The translations under genes were made by a program, and so were the position numbers. Shown piece after piece: positions 1 to 5,495 of a DNA stretch of 7,254 nucleotides (positions are counted from its first letter, which is position 1; every line of letters starts with the position of its first letter). The notes below the pieces were generated by a model. That model had not been told where the DNA came from. It saw only the letters and a program-made list of their open reading frames with translations, and searched no databases. Origin of the DNA: DATMBL01 sp050735975 (lineage in GTDB: Bacteria; Desulfobacterota; Binatia; UBA9968); contig JBOHVS010000006.1 in assembly GCA_050735975.1 (NCBI GenBank), forward strand, positions 1-7,254, written 5' to 3'.

Positions 1-20
1 TTTCAACCCGCCCCTACAAG
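1..20. repeat. Half of a CCCGCCCCTACA-type dispersed palindromic repeat, cut by the window edge
   Basis: The first 20 bases contain AACCCGCCCCTACAAG. From memory, this matches one arm of a palindrome common in environmental bacterial genomes (GTAGGGGCGGGTT facing AACCCGCCCCTAC). Only one arm is visible, so the palindrome itself cannot be shown here; the other arm should lie just left of the window. Confidence is limited because there is no second copy in this window. Confidence 0.35.
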
Positions 21-26
21 TCCCTA

Positions 27-50
27 TTTTTTGCGACCTTTGCGTTCTTT
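27..50 (-). repeat. Short dispersed ACGCAAAGG-type repeat, copy 1
   Basis: Read on the minus strand this stretch contains GAACGCAAAGGTCGCAAAAA. It shares the core ACGCAAAGGnCGC plus a following A-tract with the plus-strand copy at 3371-3397. It lies in the non-coding gap downstream of the amidohydrolase. The sharing of a core and an A-run in two unrelated gaps is visible directly; membership of a genome-wide family is inferred. Confidence 0.5.
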
Positions 51-114
51 CCTGCCTGTGCGTCGCCCGCAGACAGGGCGGTCAACTCTCCGCATCCGAA
101 TCTTCTATCTATGT

Positions 115-138
115 GATCCTTGTGCCCTTTGTGGTCAA
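115..138 (-). repeat. Degenerate ACCACAAAGGGCACAAGG short tandem repeat
   Basis: On the minus strand this reads TTGACCACAAAGGGCACAAG and then GATC. The CACAA(A)GG unit occurs twice with a period of about 9 bases. It resembles the ACGCAAAGG repeat at 27-50 and 3371-3397 with CAC replacing CGC, so it may be a diverged relative. It is non-coding. Confidence 0.35.
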
Positions 139-157
139 TCTCTTATCCGCTTTGGTT

Positions 158-170
158 GCGGCTTTGCCGC
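158..170 (-). terminator. Weak hairpin downstream of the amidohydrolase gene
   Basis: GCGGC at 158-162 and GCCGC at 166-170 pair perfectly across a 3-base loop, about 24 bases past the stop codon of the minus-strand gene. No T-run follows on the minus strand, so intrinsic termination is doubtful. It may only be a transcript-end stem or chance. The rest of 1-193 shows no gene. Confidence 0.2.
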
Positions 171-193
171 GCTAGGCCTTCGTGGTGAAATCC

Positions 194-1345
194 TTAAGCA
201 ACGCCATAGAGCCGCGCGCAATTATCCCACAGGATCTTCTTTCGAGAAGCGCTCGGCATTTTCACGGCCATGAAATGATTGACCGCGTTGGGCCAGTGCG
301 AATCGGCGTGCGGGTAGTCGGTCGAGATCACCACGTTGTCGTCGCCGATGCGCTTGATCACGTCGGTCACCAGATCCTCTTCGACATCGACTGAAATAAA
401 ACATTGCCGCAGAAAGTAATCGCTCGGCCGCCGGCTCAGCGGCTCGTTGGTGTAGCCTTTCCGCAATTCCCAGCGCTCATCCAGGCGGTAAAGCACCCAA
501 GGCAACCAGCCGCAGTTGCCTTCGAGAAAAGCCACGCGGAGATTTGGAAAGCGTTCGAGCACGCCGCCGGCGCAGAAACTCCCGACCGCCAACATCAGCT
601 CGATGGGATTACGAAATGCATTGATCAGGACCGCTTCGTTCGCGTGCCCTCTGAATCGATGCACCACCTGCTCTTGATTCGGACTTGCGGCGGGATGAAA
701 GCAAATCGGTACGCTGAGTTTCGCCGCCTCGCTCCACAACGGATCATAATACCGGTCATGAATGTGGCGGCCTTTGCACGGCTCTGGAACCAGTGATAAA
801 CCGACTGCGCCCAGTTCGGTCACAACTCGCCGGGCTTCTTCCACACCCAGATCGATGTCGTGGAGCGTGATAAGCGCCGACGGCTTCAACCGCCGCGGGT
901 CCTGTTTGCAGAAATCCGCCATCCAGCTATTCCATGCCCGGCAGAGGTCATTAGCGTACTCGGCTTCCAAAACATCGTCGCAATGAAGCGGAAATGTTCG
1001 AAACAGCACCGCGACATCCAACCCCTCTTCATCCATGGCTTCAAGTTGAGAAACGGCGTCGTAGTTGCGCTTCAGCGGCTTCTGGTAGCGCTCGGCCACC
1101 GCGGATTCACCAGGCGAGCTCTCAAGCGCAATGGGCTTAGGCATGGTTGCGGAAAACAGTTGCACGCCCGAAGGACGGATCGGGCTACCGTCGCCGAATT
1201 TGAACTTGATCTGCCCATGTCTCGTGCGCGGCTCTCCTCGTGGTATCCGATCGCCCCACCTTCGATTCATATATTTGAGGTAGAGATCATGAGGCTCGAA
1301 AACGTGCATGTCGCTGTCGAGAATCTTAAAACCATTCCGCGCCAT
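194..1345 (-). CDS. Amidohydrolase-family (ACMSD-like, Amidohydro_2) metal-dependent hydrolase or decarboxylase
   Basis: A cytoplasmic TIM-barrel metalloenzyme of the PF04909 group, which includes ACMSD and aromatic-acid decarboxylases; its substrate is unknown. Residue numbers here count from a GTG two codons upstream. The N-terminal metal motif is D14-M-H16 followed by V-F-E-P. HDRYYDPLW (198-206) and VPICFHP (214-220, metal ligand H219) follow. FLEGNCGW (275-282) has a glutamate where ACMSD itself has its HGG histidine. STDYPHAD (343-350) supplies the likely metal aspartate D345. There is no signal peptide or membrane segment. I chose the ATG at 1345, giving 383 residues, because GAGG at 1351-1354 on the minus strand sits 5 bases upstream; the GTG at 1351 overlaps that site. 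Length and motifs are typical of the family, and the gene appears intact. It is transcribed away from the ABC operon. The family call is firm; hydrolase versus decarboxylase cannot be decided. Confidence 0.9.
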   Translation of the reverse strand: MARNGFKILDSDMHVFEPHDLYLKYMNRRWGDRIPRGEPRTRHGQIKFKFGDGSPIRPSGVQLFSATMPKPIALESSPGESAVAERYQKPLKRNYDAVSQLEAMDEEGLDVAVLFRTFPLHCDDVLEAEYANDLCRAWNSWMADFCKQDPRRLKPSALITLHDIDLGVEEARRVVTELGAVGLSLVPEPCKGRHIHDRYYDPLWSEAAKLSVPICFHPAASPNQEQVVHRFRGHANEAVLINAFRNPIELMLAVGSFCAGGVLERFPNLRVAFLEGNCGWLPWVLYRLDERWELRKGYTNEPLSRRPSDYFLRQCFISVDVEEDLVTDVIKRIGDDNVVISTDYPHADSHWPNAVNHFMAVKMPSASRKKILWDNCARLYGVA

Positions 1346-1350
1346 AGACA

Positions 1351-1354
1351 CCTC
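1351..1354 (-). promoter_or_regulatory. Ribosome binding site deciding the amidohydrolase start
   Basis: On the minus strand GAGG is followed by TGTCT and then ATG (1345-1343). The 5-base spacing is good, and the alternative GTG start at 1351 overlaps the site itself, so the ATG is favoured. Confidence 0.6.
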
Positions 1355-1376
1355 GCCGGAACTTTAGGATATTCCA

Positions 1377-1405
1377 CGCTTAGTACCGGGGTTTATCTCT
1401 GTCAA
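1377..1405 (-). promoter_or_regulatory. Possible sigma-70-type promoter for the amidohydrolase
   Basis: On the minus strand a perfect TTGACA (1405-1400) is followed after 17 bases by TAAGCG (1382-1377), a poor -10 match. TACTAA, starting three bases earlier, is a somewhat better hexamer at a short spacing. Position relative to the start at 1345 is plausible. The perfect -35 is the main support. Confidence 0.3.
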
Positions 1406-1409
1406 TAGA

Positions 1410-1512
1410 ACTGGAGTAGCGGCTTGATGGATGGAATCCCAGGGGAAATGGAGTATTGGAGTAAGGAAGTGTTGGGTCCCAACACATTTCTCCACTGCTC
1501 CACCGCTCCAGT
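1410..1512. repeat. TGGAG-unit palindromic repeat, copy 1
   Basis: This 103-base element begins ACTGGAG and ends CTCCAGT. The left arm holds TGGAG units, including TGGAGTATTGGAGTAAGG; the right arm holds CTCCA units (CTCCACTGCTCCACCGCTCCA, bases 1490-1510). The centre is a perfect 8-bp stem, GTGTTGGG (1469-1476) and CCCAACAC (1478-1485), with a one-base spacer. The left outer part (about 1417-1446) is diverged. A second copy of the same design lies at 6926-6993. It is non-coding, and the transcript would fold into a long imperfect hairpin. A dispersed palindromic element is the best reading; how it spreads is unknown. Confidence 0.7.
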
Positions 1513-1527
1513 ACACCAGTCTCTAGA

Positions 1528-1738
1528 CTAGCAGGTTGCTGAAAAATGCGACTTACAGGCTGCTCAAAAAGATCTCAGAGGCGAGGCGCGCATTCCGAGC
1601 AGGTCGGAAGGCTAAGGCCAAGGTTGAGCTTAACCTTAACCTCAACCTGCTTAAGCGGCGAGGCGATACCCATCGACTGGTTGAAGCGAGGCGATTGAGC
1701 GCAACGAAGCATATGAGTCTTTTTCAGCAGCCTGCTAG
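1528..1738. mobile_element. MITE-like element with 19-bp terminal inverted repeats
   Basis: The 211-base element starts CTAGCAGGTTGCTGAAAAA (1528-1546) and ends TTTTTCAGCAGCCTGCTAG (1720-1738). The ends are inverted repeats matching at 18 of 19 positions. A second, direct copy of the left end, ACAGGCTGCTCAAAAA, lies inside at 1555-1570, and the sequence after it (AAAAAGATCTCAGAGGCGAG) roughly matches the inward extension of the right end. The centre carries a hairpin, AGGTTGAGCTTAA (1621-1633) against TTAACCTCAACCT (1636-1648), with one mismatch. GCGAGGCG occurs three times (1581, 1658, 1686). No transposase and no clear target duplication are present. A reading frame crosses it but is not a credible gene. 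It is probably non-autonomous or a structural repeat. Confidence 0.65.
1621..1648. repeat. Internal hairpin of the MITE-like element
   Basis: Two 13-base arms, 1621-1633 and 1636-1648, pair with a single mismatch and a 2-base spacer. The arms consist of TTAACC/GGTTGAG-type units (AAGGTTGAG, TTAACCTCAACC). This makes a second, nested inverted repeat at the element's core. Confidence 0.6.
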
Positions 1739-1743
1739 GCGCC

Positions 1744-1771
1744 TTGACATGAATGGAGCAGCAGCGATAGA
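1744..1771 (+). promoter_or_regulatory. Possible sigma-70-type promoter for the ABC transporter operon
   Basis: A perfect TTGACA at 1744-1749 begins 6 bases after the MITE-like element ends. After a 16-base spacer comes GATAGA (1766-1771), which matches the -10 consensus at its central A-T-A only. It would give a leader of roughly 40 bases before the ATG at 1819. Plausible but unproven. Confidence 0.35.
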
Positions 1772-1808
1772 AGTTGCCCATCGATCGTCGATCCAGGCCT
1801 TTCAGCGT

Positions 1809-1813
1809 GGAGG
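1809..1813 (+). promoter_or_regulatory. Shine-Dalgarno site deciding the binding-protein start
   Basis: GGAGG lies 5 bases before ATG 1819. The open frame extends upstream to 1774, but the upstream residues are charged and would bury the signal peptide, so this site fixes the start. Confidence 0.8.
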
Positions 1814-1818
1814 TCAAA

Positions 1819-3345
1819 ATGCACTCGAACAATTTAAAGTTATGCTTGATCGGATTGCTGGCATCCGCCCTGGTTCTCGGCAGCAATGCCGGAACCAATG
1901 CGCAATCGCGAGTCTCCATCGGCGTGACCGAAACCATCGAGAGCTACAACCCGTACGGCGACAGCGTTTCGCTCCTGTACGGCATCTGGAGCGAAATCAC
2001 CGGCCCCTTCTGCACCTACAATTACGACAAAGGAGACTTCGAGGGGCGATTGGCGGAGCGCTGGAAAGTTGAAAATCCAAACACTTGGATTTTCTCTTTG
2101 AACAAAAACTACAAGTTCAACGACGGCTCTCCAGTCACCGCTGACGACGTGGTCCACTCCATGAATCGGGTCATCAGCGATCCGCAAAGTAAACAGAAAG
2201 CGTCGGTAGCGGGCCCGATCGTGAAGGCCGAGGCGATCGATAAGTTCACCGTTAAATTCACCACGGGCAAACCGGCGGCGCCGTTGCTAGGTTTCGTGTG
2301 TGATCGTCTCATCGTCACCAGCAAAGCCACCTATGAAAAGTATGGCCGCGACGCCGCGGACAAACAACATATGATGGGCGGCGGTCCCTACCGGTTGAAG
2401 GAGTTGTTACCGGGCCAGCGTTTAGTCATCGCCAAGAGACCGGAACATCCTGTGGCGAAGAAACATCCGCGCGCCCCGGACGAGGTCGTTTATCGCGTCA
2501 TGCGTGAGACCGAACAGCGGGTGACGGCTCTTCTTAATGACGAAATTCAGATCGCGCAGTTTATCCCGCCTCATCTGAGACATCGAGTCGAAAACGCGCC
2601 GAACCTCAGAATTACCGGGGTCGATTCAATTGAGATCATGTTTCTCGCCATGCAGCCCAAGCCGCCCTTCGATAAGAAGGAGGTCCGGCAGGCGGTCTGT
2701 CACGCGATCAATCGGGATCAGATCATCAAGACACTGCTGGAGGGTTTTGCCAGCCGGCTCGATGGCCCGATCGGGCCGGGACAGTACGGTTATGATCCCA
2801 AGTTGAAGCCAAAGATGAATTATGATCCGGAAAAGTCTAAAAAGTTACTGGCTCAAGCCGGTTACCCCAACGGTGTCGACGTCGAGCTACAAACCCCCGT
2901 AGGACGGTATACGCTCGATAAGCAACTGACTGAAGCAATGATACCCATGCTGAATGCCGCCGGGTTCAGAGCCAAACTGCTCACACCCGAGTGGCCGACG
3001 CTCTGGGCCAATGTGCAGAAAGGAATGGTTCCCTTCTATTATATGGGCCGTGGCTCGGTCCTAGACCCGAGCGCGGCGCTGCACCAATATTTCCACACGG
3101 GCCAGACGCCGCGCATCGGCTTTTCCAATGCGCAGCTTGATGAGCTTCTGGACAAAGAACAAGCGGAGTTCGATCCCAAAAAGCGCCGGCAGTATCTATC
3201 GCAAGCGATGAGCCTTCTTACCGAGCAAGCGCCGGCCTGTTTCATGTGGCGCCACAAACTGCTCTGGGGATTGCACAATCGGGTCGAGTACAAACCATTG
3301 CCGGACGCCCGCATTTTTGCCGTGGACATGAGGGTCAAAAAGTAA
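1819..3345 (+). CDS. ABC transporter substrate-binding protein, family 5 (peptide/nickel/OppA-DppA-like)
   Basis: The periplasmic solute receptor of a Dpp/Opp-type importer, 508 residues, a usual length for SBP_bac_5 proteins. The N-terminus has a Sec signal: a short polar start with K7, a hydrophobic core at about 8-21 and a likely signal-peptidase cut after T26-N27-A28. There is no lipobox cysteine. The family hallmark follows: LAERWKVE (78-85), then WIFSLNKNYKFNDGSPVTADDVVHS (positions 90-114). QAVCHAINRD (291-300) and KLLAQAGYPNG (342-352) are conserved in later lobes of the family. It is the first gene of an operon with two permeases, 125 bases upstream of the first. Family-5 proteins bind peptides but also nickel-chelates, opines, sugars and other solutes, so the ligand is not predicted. 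Confidence 0.93.
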   Translation: MHSNNLKLCLIGLLASALVLGSNAGTNAQSRVSIGVTETIESYNPYGDSVSLLYGIWSEITGPFCTYNYDKGDFEGRLAERWKVENPNTWIFSLNKNYKFNDGSPVTADDVVHSMNRVISDPQSKQKASVAGPIVKAEAIDKFTVKFTTGKPAAPLLGFVCDRLIVTSKATYEKYGRDAADKQHMMGGGPYRLKELLPGQRLVIAKRPEHPVAKKHPRAPDEVVYRVMRETEQRVTALLNDEIQIAQFIPPHLRHRVENAPNLRITGVDSIEIMFLAMQPKPPFDKKEVRQAVCHAINRDQIIKTLLEGFASRLDGPIGPGQYGYDPKLKPKMNYDPEKSKKLLAQAGYPNGVDVELQTPVGRYTLDKQLTEAMIPMLNAAGFRAKLLTPEWPTLWANVQKGMVPFYYMGRGSVLDPSAALHQYFHTGQTPRIGFSNAQLDELLDKEQAEFDPKKRRQYLSQAMSLLTEQAPACFMWRHKLLWGLHNRVEYKPLPDARIFAVDMRVKK

Positions 3346-3362
3346 AATCATCATACGAACTC

Positions 3363-3397
3363 GCGCAGAGACGCAAAGGACGCCAAGACGAAAAAAA
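3363..3397 (+). repeat. Short dispersed ACGCAAAGG-type repeat, copy 2
   Basis: The stretch reads GCGCAGAGACGCAAAGGACG and then CCAAGACG plus a run of A. It shares ACGCAAAGGnCGC and the A-tract with 27-50, in opposite orientation. It lies between the binding-protein and permease genes, inside what should be one transcript, about 18 bases after the stop codon. Confidence 0.55.
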
Positions 3398-3443
3398 TCG
3401 GAGTGCGGGACCGCGATGACGGGAGCGTTCTAGCAATCTATAG

Positions 3444-3466
3444 GCTTCGCTGATCGGCGACGAAGC
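3444..3466 (+). promoter_or_regulatory. Hairpin just before the first permease start
   Basis: GCTTCG (3444-3449) pairs with CGAAGC (3461-3466) around an 11-base loop and ends 4 bases before ATG 3471. No purine-rich Shine-Dalgarno site is recognisable, and the zone where one would lie falls in the 3' arm. It might limit translation initiation, or be chance. Confidence 0.25.
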
Positions 3467-3470
3467 TCCA

Positions 3471-4472
3471 ATGACGACCTATTTAGTCAAACGGCTCGCC
3501 GGAACGGTTCCGGTTATCCTGCTGATCAGCCTGCTCGTTTTCTCGCTGATCCACGCCGCGCCGGGCGATCCAACCTTGATGTTGCTCGGCGAAGAAACCA
3601 ATGCCGAGGAAGTCGCCAAAGCGAAACAACGTTGGGGCCTCGACCAGCCTCTCTATATCCAGTACTTCAAGTTCCTTTCGTCAGCCTTGCAAGGAGAGTT
3701 CGGTAGATCGTTCAAATTTGCCGAGCCGGTCACGTCTGTAATTAAGAGCCGGCTGCCGGCAACCATAGAACTCGCGATCTTCTCGATCATCATCGCGACA
3801 ATTTTAGCCATCCCGTTGGGTGTCTGGGCAGGAGCCCGGCCTAACTCATGGATCGACAATATCGGAACTACCTGTGGCCTGTTCGGCATCAGCATGCCCA
3901 GTTTCTGGTTGGCGATCATGTTGATTCTCCTGCTTGCCGGGGTCTTGCATATACTGCCGACATCGGGCCGCAGCACCTACGGTGTAGCCGGTCCCGAAAT
4001 TACCGGCTTTTATCTATTCGACAGCCTGTTGCAGAAAAACTGGAAAGCTGTTTGGGACGCCCTGACCCATATCTTCATGCCGGCCCTGGCGCTCGGGGTC
4101 AATATGCTCGGCATCCTGATGCGCGTTACACGCTCCGCGGTGCTCGAGGTTATGAACGAGGAATATGTGACCACCGCTCGCGCCAAGGGCTTGGCGGAAA
4201 AAAACGTCGTCTGGCGCCATGTGACGAGCAATGCGCTTATTCCCGTCATTACGGTCGTCGGACTCGAACTGGGCACGCTGCTCAGCGGCTCGATCATCGT
4301 CGAGACGGTCTTTTCGTGGCCCGGAAGCGGCAGCTTGTTGATTTCAGCTCTCAACGCCAGGGATTATCCTTTGGTTACCGGATTGGTGATGACCTACACG
4401 GCCGCTTTTGTTCTGATCAATTTGATCATTGATGGTATGTATGCAGTCATTGACCCTCGAATCCGCTACTAA
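3471..4472 (+). CDS. ABC transporter permease, DppB/OppB type
   Basis: The first inner-membrane permease subunit of the importer, 333 residues, a normal length for the DppB group. It starts with the characteristic MTTYLVKRLAGTVPVILLIS segment; the first membrane helix is about 9-29, followed by HAAPGDP (28-34). Further hydrophobic segments lie near 98-120, 131-160, 197-217, 254-283 and 297-326. The cytoplasmic EAA loop that docks the ATPase is EYVTTARAKGLAEKNVVWRH (231-250) continuing to N254-A-L-I-P. VETVFSWPGSG (277-287) and the C-terminal DPRIRY are family signatures. The start has no clear Shine-Dalgarno site, but no other start fits because a stop at 3441 closes the frame upstream. The 3' end overlaps the second permease, suggesting translational coupling. 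Confidence 0.94.
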   Translation: MTTYLVKRLAGTVPVILLISLLVFSLIHAAPGDPTLMLLGEETNAEEVAKAKQRWGLDQPLYIQYFKFLSSALQGEFGRSFKFAEPVTSVIKSRLPATIELAIFSIIIATILAIPLGVWAGARPNSWIDNIGTTCGLFGISMPSFWLAIMLILLLAGVLHILPTSGRSTYGVAGPEITGFYLFDSLLQKNWKAVWDALTHIFMPALALGVNMLGILMRVTRSAVLEVMNEEYVTTARAKGLAEKNVVWRHVTSNALIPVITVVGLELGTLLSGSIIVETVFSWPGSGSLLISALNARDYPLVTGLVMTYTAAFVLINLIIDGMYAVIDPRIRY

Positions 4473-5334
4473 AAGTCCCGGCCGCGCCGTCCGGCTACTT
4501 CCCAAACTCCACGTAAAGGCCGTGACGGGAGGGGTCATCGTGCTCACGTTTATTGCGGTGGGGATCGCCGGCCCCGCATTCACGCCTCACAATCCGAACA
4601 AGCAAGAGCTCACTTCGATGTTGAAGGCGCCGCAAGGGGTCGGTTCGGTCTATGTTCTGGGCACCGACAACCTGGGACGCGACATCCTGAGTCGCGTGAT
4701 CCACGGCGCGCGCGTTTCTCTTCTCGTCGCCTTCGCGGTCGTTTTCGTATCGGGTTTTATCGGCATCAGCCTCGGGGCAATTTCGGGCTACTTCGGCGGC
4801 AAAGTGGATTTTGTCATTCAAAAATCGGTTGAAGTCGTATGGGCTTTTCCGCCGCTTCTGCTCGGCATCACGATTATGGCCTTTCTCGGCCAGGGACTGT
4901 TCAATCTCATCCTGGCTCTGGTCGCGCAGCGGTGGATCGCCTATTGCCGGGTGGTCCGCGGCCAGACCCTGTCATTGCGAACGCGCGATTTCGTCACCGC
5001 CGCGCAATGTCTGGGGGCGGGCAAAGGACGCATCATCCTCCGCCACGTCGTTCCCAATCTGATCCAGACGTCGCTGGTTATCGGGACATTTACGATGGCC
5101 TCAGCGATCATCGCGGAAGCAAGCTTGAGCTTCCTCGGGGTGGGCGTTCCTCCTGAAATACCAACCTGGGGCACGATGCTGGCGGACGCGCGCATCTACA
5201 TCAGCACCGCCTGGTGGCTACCGCTTTTTCCCGGGCTTTGTATCTTCGTAACCGTGTTGGGCATCAATCTTCTCGGCGACGCGCTCCGCGACATCCTCGA
5301 TCCGCGGCTAAAGCGGACGGGGATGGGAATATAA
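4432..5334 (+). CDS. ABC transporter permease, DppC/OppC type
   Basis: The second permease subunit, pairing with the DppB-like protein; 300 residues from this start. It has a short cytoplasmic N-terminus, then a first membrane helix at about 31-51. LGTDNLGRDILSR (76-88) is the DppC hallmark, and the GARVSLLVA segment follows. The EAA loop is RDFVTAAQCLGAGKGRIILR (185-204) continuing through HVVPNL. SLSFLGVGVPPEIPTWGTML (231-250) and the C-terminal DPRLK are typical. Three starts are close together: TTG 4429, ATG 4432 and ATG 4441. None has a strong Shine-Dalgarno site, so the start is uncertain by 12 bases. All overlap the upstream gene by 32-44 bases, consistent with coupled translation. No DppD or DppF ATPase gene follows; the next gene is pyruvate kinase. 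Confidence 0.93.
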   Translation: MVCMQSLTLESATKSPGRAVRLLPKLHVKAVTGGVIVLTFIAVGIAGPAFTPHNPNKQELTSMLKAPQGVGSVYVLGTDNLGRDILSRVIHGARVSLLVAFAVVFVSGFIGISLGAISGYFGGKVDFVIQKSVEVVWAFPPLLLGITIMAFLGQGLFNLILALVAQRWIAYCRVVRGQTLSLRTRDFVTAAQCLGAGKGRIILRHVVPNLIQTSLVIGTFTMASAIIAEASLSFLGVGVPPEIPTWGTMLADARIYISTAWWLPLFPGLCIFVTVLGINLLGDALRDILDPRLKRTGMGI

Positions 5335-5340
5335 TTCTTT

Positions 5341-5442
5341 AGTCCCTGGTTTCTAGTTCCTGGTCCCGCTTCTGAATTCCCATCAGGCCCTTGTCTTCTG
5401 TATTCTGTCTCCTGAATTCTAGTTGTAGTTCTGTCTCTGTCT
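5341..5442. repeat. Pyrimidine-rich degenerate repeat between the permease and pyruvate kinase genes
   Basis: This gap is strongly C/T-rich on the plus strand and internally repetitive. AGTCCCTGGT (5341) recurs as AGTTCCTGGT (5355) with a 14-base period. TTCTGAATTC (5370) recurs as TCCTGAATTC (5410) 40 bases on. CTTCTGTATTCTGTCTCC (5395-5412) and CTGTCTCTGTCTATCTC (5431-5447) add further related units. An open frame runs through it into pyruvate kinase from a TTG at 5391, but that extension is low-complexity and not part of the protein. No promoter stands out. Confidence 0.5.
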
Positions 5443-5465
5443 ATCTCGGTGTTATTTCAATTGAT

Positions 5466-5486
5466 TCTACGAGGGACTCGTGTAGA
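5466..5486 (+). promoter_or_regulatory. Small hairpin in the pyruvate kinase leader
   Basis: TCTA-CGAG (5466-5473) pairs with CTCG (5477-5480) and TAGA (5483-5486) around a GGA loop with a 2-base bulge. It ends three bases before the weak ribosome site GGGA (5489-5492) and 10 bases before ATG 5496. It could shape translation initiation, but the stem is short and may be chance. Confidence 0.3.
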
Positions 5487-5495
5487 TTGGGAAAA

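Noticed and set aside
31..273. Plus-strand open frame of 80 codons at the left end
   Set aside because: It covers repeat fragments and the 3' end of the amidohydrolase on the other strand; Cys/Arg-rich shadow with no ribosome site.
404..1408. Plus-strand open frames opposite the amidohydrolase gene (404-796, 762-986, 860-1408)
   Set aside because: They are antisense shadows of a well-supported gene, with compositions typical of reverse-strand translation.
1410..1738. Could the repeated TGGAG/CTCCA and GCGAGGCG units be a CRISPR array?
   Set aside because: Units are 5-8 bases with no regular spacers of 25-40 bases, and arms are inverted rather than direct; no cas genes.
1774..1818. Longer N-terminus for the binding protein starting at ATG 1774
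   Set aside because: The 15 extra residues are charged (MPIDRRSRPF...) and would precede the signal peptide; GGAGG at 1809 is correctly spaced for ATG 1819 instead.
1575..1937. Minus-strand open frame of 120 codons
   Set aside because: It runs antisense through the MITE-like element and the signal-peptide region of the binding protein; no start signal or recognisable domain.
1536..2072. Plus-strand open frame of 178 codons across the MITE-like element into the binding-protein gene
   Set aside because: It spans inverted repeats and overlaps the real gene in another frame. It has no family resemblance and no ribosome site; it is Arg/Gln-rich as expected of a shadow frame.
5461..5488. TTGATT and TAGATT with 16-base spacing as a pyruvate kinase promoter
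   Set aside because: Transcription would begin almost at the ATG and cut off the ribosome site and hairpin; the hexamers are only partial matches.
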